From positions 1-35,419 of the IMG/VR virus record IMGVR_UViG_3300007770_000785: DNA of 35,419 bases. One strand, 5' to 3'. Both the position numbers and the translations under genes were made by a program. Positions within the stretch are counted from its first letter, which is position 1. Each line of letters begins with the position of its first letter. A model generated the notes under the pieces. It did no database searches and had not been told where the DNA came from. It worked only from the letters and a program-made list of their open reading frames with translations. Source of the stretch: a virus. This document shows, piece after piece, positions 6,600-14,681 of the stretch.

Positions 6600-7862
6600 A
6601 TGGAAGAAAAAATAAAAGTATTAACGTTGGGAGACCATCCGTTGGCCGCCTCTGGAGTCGGCATCCAGACAAGAAATATGTGCGAGGCGCTTCTGAATAG
6701 CGGAAAGTTTAAAATAACAAGTTTTGGAGGCGCCATTAGGCATGAATCTTATAATCCCATGAAAACGGAGCGCTATGAGGATGATTGGATTATTCATCCA
6801 GTAGATGGTTATGGAAATCCCGACATGGTGAGATCTGTTTTACAAGCTGTAAAGCCCGACATCGTGTGGTTTATGACGGATCCTAGATTTTGGGGCTGGT
6901 TGTGGGCTATGGAAAACGAGATTAGAGGGTTGGCTCCCATGGTGTATTATCATGTTTGGGATAATTACCCCTACCCCACTTATAATAAGAGATTTTATGA
7001 GTCTAACGATCACATAGTCACCATATCTAAAGTGACTGATAACATCGTCCGAACTGTTGCACCCGATGTCCCGTGTACATACTTGCCTCACGCAGTTGAT
7101 TCAACTATTTTTAGAAAACTACCTGAAAACGAGTTTGATGTGTCACGCTTTAAACAAGACCATGGGATAGAGCCTGATAAGATGGTTTTTTTCTGGAATA
7201 GTAGGAACGCGCGCCGCAAACAGAGTGGTTCGCTTATCTTTTGGTTTAAAGACTTTTTGGACGAGGTCGGCCACGACAAGGCGACATTGTTGATGCACAC
7301 CAACACAAAGGATCCAAACGGTCAGGATCTTGATGCGATTATTCGTGAACTTGGACTCGATAATGGTGAGGTGTTGTTCTCGCGCGATTCAATAAGTCCA
7401 GAACAGATGTCACTGATATATAACATGGCTGATTGCACAATTTGCGTTTCTGACGCCGAAGGTTTCGGGTTATCTACTCTGGAATCGCTAGCATGCGGTA
7501 CTCCGATAATCACTACATTGACGGGAGGCCCCCAAGAACAGGTGACAGATGGTGCCAATTGGTTCGGAATAGGGCTTGAGCCAGCCTCTAAGGCCATTAT
7601 CGGCAGCCAGGAGGTACCATACATATACGAGGACCGCCTTTCAGGAGAGGATGTCGCAGCCGCACTAACAACGATGTACAGCATGACGTCACAGGAAAGA
7701 GAGGCCATGGGCCTCCTTGGTCTCAAGCATGTTGAAAAAAATTATAATTTTGAGGATTTTGGTTCAAAGTGGGTGAATTTGATGACTGATATACACAAGG
7801 AACATGGTTCGTGGGCTAGCCGAACTGGCTACAGTGCGTGGACCCTCGCGGAGGTGGCATGA
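6600..7862 (+). CDS. GT4-type glycosyltransferase
   Basis: A 420-residue GT-B fold glycosyltransferase. The N-terminal domain opens with a beta-strand and a glycine-rich loop (ASGVGIQTRN), and the C-terminal domain has the E-x7-E motif EGFGLSTLE with Glu287 and Glu295 that contacts the nucleotide-sugar in retaining family 4 enzymes, followed by ACGTPIITT. The donor and acceptor sugars cannot be told. AAAGGA precedes the ATG. It opens the 16-kb carbohydrate island, and its last bases overlap the next start as ATGA. No membrane segment is present, so it acts in the cytoplasm or at the inner face of the membrane. Confidence 0.9.
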   Translation: MEEKIKVLTLGDHPLAASGVGIQTRNMCEALLNSGKFKITSFGGAIRHESYNPMKTERYEDDWIIHPVDGYGNPDMVRSVLQAVKPDIVWFMTDPRFWGWLWAMENEIRGLAPMVYYHVWDNYPYPTYNKRFYESNDHIVTISKVTDNIVRTVAPDVPCTYLPHAVDSTIFRKLPENEFDVSRFKQDHGIEPDKMVFFWNSRNARRKQSGSLIFWFKDFLDEVGHDKATLLMHTNTKDPNGQDLDAIIRELGLDNGEVLFSRDSISPEQMSLIYNMADCTICVSDAEGFGLSTLESLACGTPIITTLTGGPQEQVTDGANWFGIGLEPASKAIIGSQEVPYIYEDRLSGEDVAAALTTMYSMTSQEREAMGLLGLKHVEKNYNFEDFGSKWVNLMTDIHKEHGSWASRTGYSAWTLAEVA

Positions 7863-9946
7863 GTAAGACAAAAGTAGTATTGCGTGGCCCATTGTTGAGC
7901 AGAAGTGGGTATGGAGAACAGGCTAGATTTGCTCTGAGATCTCTCAAGAGTGTTGAGGACGAGATAGACATCTATGTACGCGTATGTGGTTGGGGCGCCA
8001 CTTCTTGGACTCCTGAACAAACCGAAGAAACAAAGTGGATCAACGAACTTGCTGTAAAAACAGTCAACTATGAACAACTCCCGAATGCTGCACCGTATGA
8101 TGTGTCATTGCAAGTCACCATCCCCAACGAATGGGAGAAGTTGGCCAGATTTAATATTGGGTATACGGCTGGAATTGAGTCAACGGCCATCGCGCCCGAG
8201 TGGATCACAAAAGCCAATCTTATGGATAGAATCATAGTTACGTCTAATCATTCTAAATTTGGATTTGACAATTCTTCTTACTCCGGGCAAAATCCACAAA
8301 CGGGTGAGACAGTACATCTTGAAACAGAGACTCCAATTATCCCTGTGGGGTACCCAGTTCGTAAGTTGGATATCGAAAAAGTAGACTTAAAGCTGAGTAC
8401 TGATTTCAATTTTCTTTCTGTTGCGCAATGGAGTGTGCGAAAGAATCTTGAAAATACAATAGAGTGGTTTGTTAGAGAATTCAAAGACGAGGATATCGGC
8501 TTAGTTTTGAAGATGAATTGTGCTAACAATTCTAACCTTGATCGAGTCGAGACCCATGCGAGACTTGAGAGGATTTTGGCTTCGCACGCGGACAGAAAGT
8601 GCAAGGTATATCTTATTCATGGGGATATGACGGATCAGGAGATGCTTGGCCTCTACACTCATCCCAAGATTAAGGCTCTGATAAACTTCGCTCATGGTGA
8701 AGGGTTCGGCCTCCCTCTTTTTGAAGCGGCTCAGTGCGGGCTCCCTATTGTCGCAACTGATTGGAGTGGTCACACTGATTTCCTCTATGTCCCGACAGAA
8801 AACAAGAAAGGTAAGATTAAAAATAAGGGATATTTCGGTCGCGTGGCTTACGATCTTGCCCCAATACAGAAGGCCGCGCATTGGGACGGCGTACTGATCC
8901 CCCAATCACATTGGGCCTATCCTAGGGAGAATTCTGCTCGAACCGCCATACGGAAGTGTTACAAGGATTATTCTAGGCACAAATCTCAAGCAAAGAAGTT
9001 AAAAACATATGTAAACGAAACTTTTACTGAGGAGAGGCAATACGATAAATTCGTTAAGGGATGTCTTTTAGTGCCCGAACTTCCCGAAGTTGATTACATA
9101 TTTGTGAATGATGTGTTTGCTAACGAATATGTGGGCGGCGCCGAACTAAGCTTACAAACCTTGATCGATAGTTGTCCTGCTGATGGTTTAGAGGTTAAGT
9201 CGGCTCAAGTTAGTGGGAGAATCATTGACCACTATAAAGACAAAACTTGGGTATTTGCAAACGTCACTCAAATTACAGACACTATTCTTGAGAGGATTGT
9301 CGATAGTGGGATCACTTATTACGTTTCAGAATCAGATTATAAATACTGTGAAAGAAGGCTTCCGCAGTTGTGTAAAGTTTTCTCTGGAGGCCAAGATTGC
9401 ACATGTGGCAAAACTAGTCCTCGGGCCAAGTTGTATGAAAACTTCTACAATGGAGCTAAAACTGTATTTTTCCGTTCTTTGAAACAGATGAACGATTACA
9501 AGGAAGCGATTAATTTAACCAACAAGTCCATCGAGACTCTTTCGGCCCTATTTTCTGATGAGTTTTTTGAGAAGATCGACGAGTTGAAAACAGCAGAGAA
9601 AACAGATCGTTGGGTAATCAGTAGTTCCCCATCGTGGGTCAAGGGGGCCGTCGCCGCCGAACAGTGGTGCAGAAAAAATAAGAAGAATTATGAAAAAGTT
9701 CACGGCTTGCAGTATGATAAGGTGTTAGAGCTTTTAGCGACTTCCGAGGGCTTGTGTTTTCTTCCCAAGGGTTCAGATACATGTCCCCGACTTGTGATTG
9801 AAGCAAAACTTCTTGGTTGCAAACTCGAACTTAACGAGAATGTTTTACATGCTGAGGAAGAATGGTTCAAGACTGATGATCTCGGTGAAATTAGAAAGCA
9901 CTTGATAGCGCAGCCTAAGAAATTTTGGGATATTGTTACCGCGTGA
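7859..9946 (+). CDS. Tandem two-domain glycosyltransferase
   Basis: A 695-residue protein that appears to be two GT-B glycosyltransferase units in one chain. The first (residues about 1-405) is a full GT4-like enzyme with the E-x7-E motif EGFGLPLFE (Glu281, Glu289). The second (about 411-695) begins with a strand and the loop EYVGGAELSLQ typical of a GT-B N-domain and ends with a C-domain motif GSDTCPRLVIEAKLLGC that keeps only the second Glu. That motif is shared with the protein at 10704-11672 (PDACPNVVVDARASGC). The first domain may transfer one sugar and the second another, or be regulatory. ATG 7859 has GGAGG upstream and overlaps the previous stop; an in-frame GTG at 7838 is not needed. 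Confidence 0.85.
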   Translation: MSKTKVVLRGPLLSRSGYGEQARFALRSLKSVEDEIDIYVRVCGWGATSWTPEQTEETKWINELAVKTVNYEQLPNAAPYDVSLQVTIPNEWEKLARFNIGYTAGIESTAIAPEWITKANLMDRIIVTSNHSKFGFDNSSYSGQNPQTGETVHLETETPIIPVGYPVRKLDIEKVDLKLSTDFNFLSVAQWSVRKNLENTIEWFVREFKDEDIGLVLKMNCANNSNLDRVETHARLERILASHADRKCKVYLIHGDMTDQEMLGLYTHPKIKALINFAHGEGFGLPLFEAAQCGLPIVATDWSGHTDFLYVPTENKKGKIKNKGYFGRVAYDLAPIQKAAHWDGVLIPQSHWAYPRENSARTAIRKCYKDYSRHKSQAKKLKTYVNETFTEERQYDKFVKGCLLVPELPEVDYIFVNDVFANEYVGGAELSLQTLIDSCPADGLEVKSAQVSGRIIDHYKDKTWVFANVTQITDTILERIVDSGITYYVSESDYKYCERRLPQLCKVFSGGQDCTCGKTSPRAKLYENFYNGAKTVFFRSLKQMNDYKEAINLTNKSIETLSALFSDEFFEKIDELKTAEKTDRWVISSSPSWVKGAVAAEQWCRKNKKNYEKVHGLQYDKVLELLATSEGLCFLPKGSDTCPRLVIEAKLLGCKLELNENVLHAEEEWFKTDDLGEIRKHLIAQPKKFWDIVTA

Positions 9947-10707
9947 TGAGGGAAGAAAACAGCTTACTCGTTGTCTCCTCTATGTACAATGTCGAGAACT
10001 GGATTGACAGAACAATCAACAGTGTTTTGAGTCAAGACTATGAGAATTATCGTTATATCTTAGTAGATGATCTATCCACAGATAGAACTGTCTCAATTGC
10101 TAAGGAGTTGACCAACAAATACAAAAATATCCAAGTGGTCACAAACACAACTAAGAAGTTTTCGTTGAAAAATATTTACGAGGGTATAGAGGCGCTCAAG
10201 CCAAGTCCTGATGACATTGTTATAACCTTGGATGGTGACGACTGGTTGGCTAATCCTAATGTTTTCAGAACTCTAAACGACAAATATCACGACACTGACT
10301 GTTGGATGACATACGGCAGTTATATGGAATATCCATCTGGGAACATGGGCATCGAATCCAGTGCATACCCGGAGGAGCAATTGGGCGATAGTAAATTCAA
10401 TTTTCGAGAAGGCAAATGGCGTGCATCTCATTTGAGGACTTTTAAATACGGCCTTTTTTCTAAAATTAAGTATGAAGACTTTTTAGATTGGAACGGAGAG
10501 TTTTACAGAACCTCTATTGATAAAGCGTTTATGTATCCGATGATTGAGATGGCTCGCAATCGCTGTGAATTTATTGAGGATATTTTATACGTCTATAATT
10601 TTAGTAATCCGCTGAATGTTCACAAGGACAAGCGACAGTTACAACTACAGACTAGTCATTATCTTAAAAATGTAAAACAACCATATGCGCGAATAGACAG
10701 CCTGTGA
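9946..10707 (+). CDS. GT2 family glycosyltransferase
   Basis: A 253-residue GT-A fold family 2 enzyme. It shows the opening SSMYNVENWIDRTINSVLSQ, the nucleotide-binding VDDLSTD (residues 40-46) and the metal-binding DGDDW (96-100). These are the standard signs of an inverting transferase that uses a nucleotide-sugar and Mg or Mn. The C-terminal catalytic base region is less clear. ATG 9946 overlaps the previous stop as TGATGA; GTG 9943 is an alternative. The next gene starts at GTG 10704 inside its last codon, so translation is coupled on both sides. Confidence 0.9.
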   Translation: MREENSLLVVSSMYNVENWIDRTINSVLSQDYENYRYILVDDLSTDRTVSIAKELTNKYKNIQVVTNTTKKFSLKNIYEGIEALKPSPDDIVITLDGDDWLANPNVFRTLNDKYHDTDCWMTYGSYMEYPSGNMGIESSAYPEEQLGDSKFNFREGKWRASHLRTFKYGLFSKIKYEDFLDWNGEFYRTSIDKAFMYPMIEMARNRCEFIEDILYVYNFSNPLNVHKDKRQLQLQTSHYLKNVKQPYARIDSL

Positions 10708-11672
10708 ACATTTTATTAGATAACGTTAATCTGTCTTCCACTTCTGGGCCAAACCATTTTGGAAGAAAGTTGAAGCTCGGATTCGAAACAGCCGGCCACA
10801 CATGCCAAACTGATGTAGCAAATCCGGACATACAGTTGAGTTTTATAGAAACTAGGAAACACCCGGCTGACGTACCGTTAGTCCTCAGGATGGATGGGAT
10901 TTATTTCGACACGGAGTCGGATTTCGTCTCACAGAATAAAAATATCTTACGTTGTTACAAGATGGCCTCCGGGGTTATCTTTCAGTCGGAATATTGCAAA
11001 GAGTTAATCTTTAAGTTTTTTGGTGAACATCAGAATCATGAAGTTATTCACAATGGCGCAGATTTGGGGTATATAAATTCCATCGAGCCGATGCAAAACG
11101 AATTGACTACAAAGTTTGATAATGTATGGTCCTGCGCCTCTAGTTGGTATTACAATAACAATCCGAACACACCTCGTCGATGGAAGAGACTTAAGGAGAA
11201 TGTCGAGTTCTTTTTAGAATACGGAAAGGCCAACGATTGTTTGGTGGTAGCTGGAGATGTGCACCCTAAGGACCGCATGTCGCATGACCGCATTTTTTAT
11301 GTGGGGCGCCTCCAACCCGATGAGTTATTCTCTCTTTATAGGGCCTCCAAGCACTTTTTACATCTAGCTAGTCCCGACGCGTGTCCCAATGTTGTTGTCG
11401 ACGCCCGGGCGAGTGGATGCAAGGTTATCTGTTCTTCTCTCGGTGGTGCAAAAGAGATTGCGGGCCTTGACGCTTTGGTGGTAAAAGAAGACGAATGGGA
11501 CTACACCCCTATGAAACTTAACGGAGAAAGATTAATGGACTTAACAAATATTGGACCAAACTGTTATAATGTGGAGATGGACATGTCCGTGGTGACTCAA
11601 AGATATTTGAGCTTTTTAAATAACACGCTGGAACAACGATATTTGCAGATAGCTTTGGGGGAGAAAGAGTAA
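10704..11672 (+). CDS. GT-B type glycosyltransferase (GT4-like, divergent)
   Basis: A 322-residue protein starting with GTG that overlaps the preceding TGA. The N-terminus (MNILLDNVNLSSTSGPNHFG) is a GT-B strand-loop, and the C-terminal part has HNGADLGYINS, FYVGRLQPDEL and PDACPNVVVDARASGCKV, which is the position of the family 4 donor-binding motif. Only the second acidic residue of E-x7-E is in place, and as Asp. It is shorter than usual family members (350-400 residues). The same motif occurs in the second half of the tandem enzyme at 7859-9946, so the two may share an origin. Confidence 0.8.
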   Translation: MNILLDNVNLSSTSGPNHFGRKLKLGFETAGHTCQTDVANPDIQLSFIETRKHPADVPLVLRMDGIYFDTESDFVSQNKNILRCYKMASGVIFQSEYCKELIFKFFGEHQNHEVIHNGADLGYINSIEPMQNELTTKFDNVWSCASSWYYNNNPNTPRRWKRLKENVEFFLEYGKANDCLVVAGDVHPKDRMSHDRIFYVGRLQPDELFSLYRASKHFLHLASPDACPNVVVDARASGCKVICSSLGGAKEIAGLDALVVKEDEWDYTPMKLNGERLMDLTNIGPNCYNVEMDMSVVTQRYLSFLNNTLEQRYLQIALGEKE

Positions 11673-12562
11673 TGAAAGCTTGCATAAACTATATCTCATC
11701 TCGAAGCCGCTGTATTAAACGAAGCCTCCAATCACTTTGGGATAATTACAACAAAGATTACAACTACCCTGTTTACGTATATTATTTCGATGACATTTAC
11801 GATTCTGAAGTTTTTAGAAATGAAGTCAGATTGCAAGTAAGCGAAAATATTCATTTTGTTTCTGTGCCATACAAGACCCCCTCCTTTCTAAAGGAAGAAG
11901 AACTTTATTATAATCGCTTAGATATCAACTATGTTCGACGGAGTTTTTCCATTCAACGTAAGGGATACCTTCACATGTGTAATTTTAGGAGCAATATGTA
12001 CGGTTATCCCAATACACATTTTCATAAATATGACTGTGTGATGACGCACGATGATGAATCCGGTTATACACGACCCCTAGCGGTGGATCCTTTCGAAATT
12101 ATGTCCTCGCGCCCCGAAGTGATGGGGGCATTCTTTGTGGGACAGCGCCTGAAGAACGGAGCGCCACACCAAGGTCATTATGATACACGCCTCGGCCTGT
12201 GGGAATTTACTCGCAACTTTCTGCTCACCAACAATATAACACCAGCATCACCCCAACTACAAGAATTGCTGGAGAGTCCGACAGCCGAAAGAGATTTCCA
12301 TCTGTTGGAGTGGTGCGACACATATGTGATTAAGACTGAGATGTTTAAAAGCGATTTGTGGAAGAAGTGGATAGCCGCAGTTAATGAGAACGGCGGCATT
12401 TATAAATATCGCTGGGGCGATAACGAAATTATTACTCTTTTTGCTTACATATATGATGGTAATATTTTCGACCTAGGTCTCGTAGAGGACGGAACACTCG
12501 ATCAGGGAATGTTCCGCCATATGCAGGATATCGCACCAAGCATAAAAGATATTCAAAGGTAA
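11672..12562 (+). CDS. GT15-like alpha-mannosyltransferase
   Basis: The 296-residue protein shows the ordered motifs of the fungal Kre2/Mnt1 alpha-1,2-mannosyltransferases: GYLHMCNFRSNMYGYP (residues 98-113), matching their YRHMCRF-type motif; YDCVMTHDDES (120-130) at the place of the family's YDYYWRVEP stretch with the metal-binding acid; and GGIYKYRWGDNE (241-252), matching GGFYYERWGDAP. The donor in known members is GDP-mannose. Unlike the fungal Golgi enzymes it has no N-terminal membrane anchor. The start overlaps the previous stop (TAATG), with GGGGGAG upstream. The enzyme fits a pathway rich in GDP-sugars, as the GDP-fucose genes lie downstream. Confidence 0.75.
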   Translation: MKACINYISSRSRCIKRSLQSLWDNYNKDYNYPVYVYYFDDIYDSEVFRNEVRLQVSENIHFVSVPYKTPSFLKEEELYYNRLDINYVRRSFSIQRKGYLHMCNFRSNMYGYPNTHFHKYDCVMTHDDESGYTRPLAVDPFEIMSSRPEVMGAFFVGQRLKNGAPHQGHYDTRLGLWEFTRNFLLTNNITPASPQLQELLESPTAERDFHLLEWCDTYVIKTEMFKSDLWKKWIAAVNENGGIYKYRWGDNEIITLFAYIYDGNIFDLGLVEDGTLDQGMFRHMQDIAPSIKDIQR

Positions 12563-12572
12563 GGCGGGTATA

Positions 12573-13295
12573 ATGTCAATACAAACAAGAAAAAAAGTAA
12601 GATTTTTCAGCCATGGCATGTCGGGCACTACATGGTTAACATCGCTTACAACTTCTTTTTTTGATTGCGCTCATCGACCATCCCCAGAATTAAAAAGAAT
12701 TCACCCCCCCTCTACTCGCCTTCTCGGCCCTCACACACCTTTAAACATTATAGACGAATGTTGTGTGGACAGAAACTACTTGAACTCCCTCGATGCGGCT
12801 TGTATAGTATATGCGGATCCGAGAAATTCCCTTATATCGTTGGCTTCAAATTCCCGAAACCGCGCTATAACGCATTTGGGACATTTGCATACGGCCCCCT
12901 CTCACATCGAGCGTTATAAGTGTCGCACTGACGTTCTAGACTTCGACCCGTTTGACGTTCTAGACTTCGACCCGTTTAGCGATTTTTTTAATTCTTGGTT
13001 GTATCATGTCCCGACAATGCATTTGGAAAAACCTTTGGAAATTGGTTTTTTGAAGTACGAAAAGGTGGTTGAAAATCGGTATGAGTTAGCAAATTTTCTG
13101 GGAATATCAGAAGAGCGAAAAGAAGAGTACTGTGATCAAATTTTAACGACTTATCGTCCGCGTACTTCTAACTATGGAAGTCTCCCAACCTTGCAGCAGG
13201 ATAAATTAACTAAAATTCTTCAACCACTGCTTGAGACACAGAGTGGTATGGGTGATTTTCAGGTAAGAGTAATCAACCCACAGGAGACAATATGA
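12573..13295 (+). CDS. Sulfotransferase-like protein with internal tandem duplication
   Basis: A 240-residue protein with a P-loop-like HGMSGTTWL at residues 14-22, as in the 5'-phosphosulfate loop of PAPS-dependent sulfotransferases, and YADPRNSLISL (80-90) at the place of the 3'-phosphate motif. FLKYEKVVEN and the FLGI near residue 175 also match the late part of this fold. The usual Lys of the P-loop is not in its expected place, so activity is less certain than for the next gene. Residues 120-135 are a perfect repeat of the 8-mer DVLDFDPF caused by a 24-base duplication in the DNA. The next gene overlaps as ATGA. Confidence 0.65.
   Translation: MSIQTRKKVRFFSHGMSGTTWLTSLTTSFFDCAHRPSPELKRIHPPSTRLLGPHTPLNIIDECCVDRNYLNSLDAACIVYADPRNSLISLASNSRNRAITHLGHLHTAPSHIERYKCRTDVLDFDPFDVLDFDPFSDFFNSWLYHVPTMHLEKPLEIGFLKYEKVVENRYELANFLGISEERKEEYCDQILTTYRPRTSNYGSLPTLQQDKLTKILQPLLETQSGMGDFQVRVINPQETI
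12930..12977 (+). repeat. Exact 24-bp tandem duplication inside sulfotransferase gene
   Basis: Bases 12930-12953 and 12954-12977 are identical, and each encodes the 8 residues DVLDFDPF in frame. With no base difference between the copies, the duplication is recent or is actively maintained. It keeps the reading frame and adds an acidic, aromatic loop just before the helix SDFFNSWLYH. Confidence 0.97.
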
Positions 13296-13954
13296 CAAGT
13301 ACTGAAATTAAAGGCGAGATTGTGAGAAAATTTTGCAAACTTGATGAACGTGGTCACACTTTGTTGACACCGTTTGTGGTGTCTAGGGAAAGGAAGGTGA
13401 TATACTTTCACATCGCTAAAACCGGCGGTTCGTCTATTGTACATCTTTTACAAAAAAATGGTTTAGATGATAATGTCCTCTCTAACAAAAGAGGTAATTT
13501 CCAAGAAAAGGTTGAGTATTTTCTATCTTTGGTGGAGGATTGGGATTCTTACTACAAGTTTACTTTTGTGCGTAACAAGTACGATCAACTCGTCTCACTT
13601 TACAATTACGACCGCGCCATCCTTGGCGAAATGACATTTGCCGAGTTTATTCAAGAACGTGTTAACGCCCGCACTGAGTATTTTCCTATGTATGACTATT
13701 GGATTGATCAACATTTTTTGACCGTGGCCGGCGGTCAGGAGATATTTGATTTTGTGGGTCGATTTGAAAATTATGACCATGACTTAAAATTGGCTTGTGC
13801 TAATATCGGGATTCCTTTTGAGGATATTCGATCAAACCTTGGAACTTACGATAAAACCAAGAAGTCCTCGTATTATACACCCGAATTGAAACAGGTGGTG
13901 GATACAAAATTTGCTCGGGAGAGGGAACATTTCAATTGGGAGTTACAATTATGA
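13292..13954 (+). CDS. Carbohydrate sulfotransferase (Sulfotransfer_2-like)
   Basis: The 220-residue protein has HIAKTGGSS (residues 40-48), the PAPS 5'-phosphosulfate loop with the catalytic-type Lys43, and FVRNKYDQLVSLYNY (92-106), the 3'-phosphate motif seen as FRxPYDRLVSxYxY in Golgi 2-O- and 4-O-sulfotransferases that modify heparan and chondroitin. The expected role is transfer of sulfate from PAPS to a hydroxyl of a sugar. It is shorter than eukaryotic members and has no membrane anchor. No PAPS-making gene is in the window, so the host would supply PAPS. CAGGAGA precedes the ATG, which overlaps the stop of the other sulfotransferase. Confidence 0.85.
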   Translation: MTSTEIKGEIVRKFCKLDERGHTLLTPFVVSRERKVIYFHIAKTGGSSIVHLLQKNGLDDNVLSNKRGNFQEKVEYFLSLVEDWDSYYKFTFVRNKYDQLVSLYNYDRAILGEMTFAEFIQERVNARTEYFPMYDYWIDQHFLTVAGGQEIFDFVGRFENYDHDLKLACANIGIPFEDIRSNLGTYDKTKKSSYYTPELKQVVDTKFAREREHFNWELQL

Positions 13955-14676
13955 CAAATAAGATTAAAGACCTTCGTGAAGAAATCAAGAGTTTTCACGG
14001 ATTGTGGACAGGGGGTACTAGCCTAACCCGACAGGGTTTTAAAGCTGCAGCAGCAGCACGCCTTCGCCACGGATTGGATATGCACAAGATTTATGAAATG
14101 TGCATAGCCCCCTACATTACCTCAGAAACTGAGGCCTTAGATATTGGAACAAACGGTGGCGGGTGGTTGAAAATGATGTTAGGCGCCAAACGACTCGTTG
14201 GTATTGATATTCTCACGGCGGAACAGAGCGGCTTTTGGCGCAATATGCCTCGATTGGGCAATATTGAGTACCATCAGGTAGAAGATTTTAGCTGCGATTG
14301 TATCGAGGATAACAGCCTTGATCATGTTTTTTCATACGATGTGTTTTGTCACATTTCCTTCTCCGGTGCGACAGCTTATATGAAAAATCTTTATAGTAAG
14401 ATGCGCCCGGGCACAAATTGCTTTATCATGATTGGTGATGGTGACAAATACCAAGACCCCCGGGGTAAGGACAAATTAGCGATCTCTGCGGGTTTTTCTT
14501 CTTGGGAAGCTTTGGTTGCAGATTATGATGGCCCTCCGAATAAGGGCCGGTGGTATCTTTACGGGATTGAGAGGTTTTGCGCCATGGTTGAAGAACAGGG
14601 TTATCGCGTTATAAATCCAGATATTATAGGAACTTATGATAGAAACAGACCCATTGTTCATTTCGTGAGAGACTGA
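13951..14676 (+). CDS. SAM-dependent methyltransferase (class I)
   Basis: A 241-residue protein with the SAM-binding glycine motif ALDIGTNGGGWL (residues about 62-73) followed by the acidic strand end VGIDI (83-87), and a region YDVFCHISFSGATAYMKNL like motif IV-VI of small-molecule methyltransferases. The substrate is likely a sugar or glycan in view of its neighbours, but this is inferred from position only. I choose ATG 13951, which overlaps the previous stop as ATGA; a TTG at 13936 is in frame but unsupported. Confidence 0.8.
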   Translation: MTNKIKDLREEIKSFHGLWTGGTSLTRQGFKAAAAARLRHGLDMHKIYEMCIAPYITSETEALDIGTNGGGWLKMMLGAKRLVGIDILTAEQSGFWRNMPRLGNIEYHQVEDFSCDCIEDNSLDHVFSYDVFCHISFSGATAYMKNLYSKMRPGTNCFIMIGDGDKYQDPRGKDKLAISAGFSSWEALVADYDGPPNKGRWYLYGIERFCAMVEEQGYRVINPDIIGTYDRNRPIVHFVRD

Positions 14677-14681
14677 AATTA

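Noticed and set aside
7838-7859. In-frame GTG start upstream of the tandem glycosyltransferase
   Set aside because: It would overlap the previous gene by 25 bases and lies upstream of the GGAGG site that serves ATG 7859.
12396-12408. TATAAATA on the plus strand (also near 9340)
   Set aside because: Both lie within coding sequence where the bases are explained by Tyr-Lys-Tyr type codons, and no gene start follows at a suitable distance.
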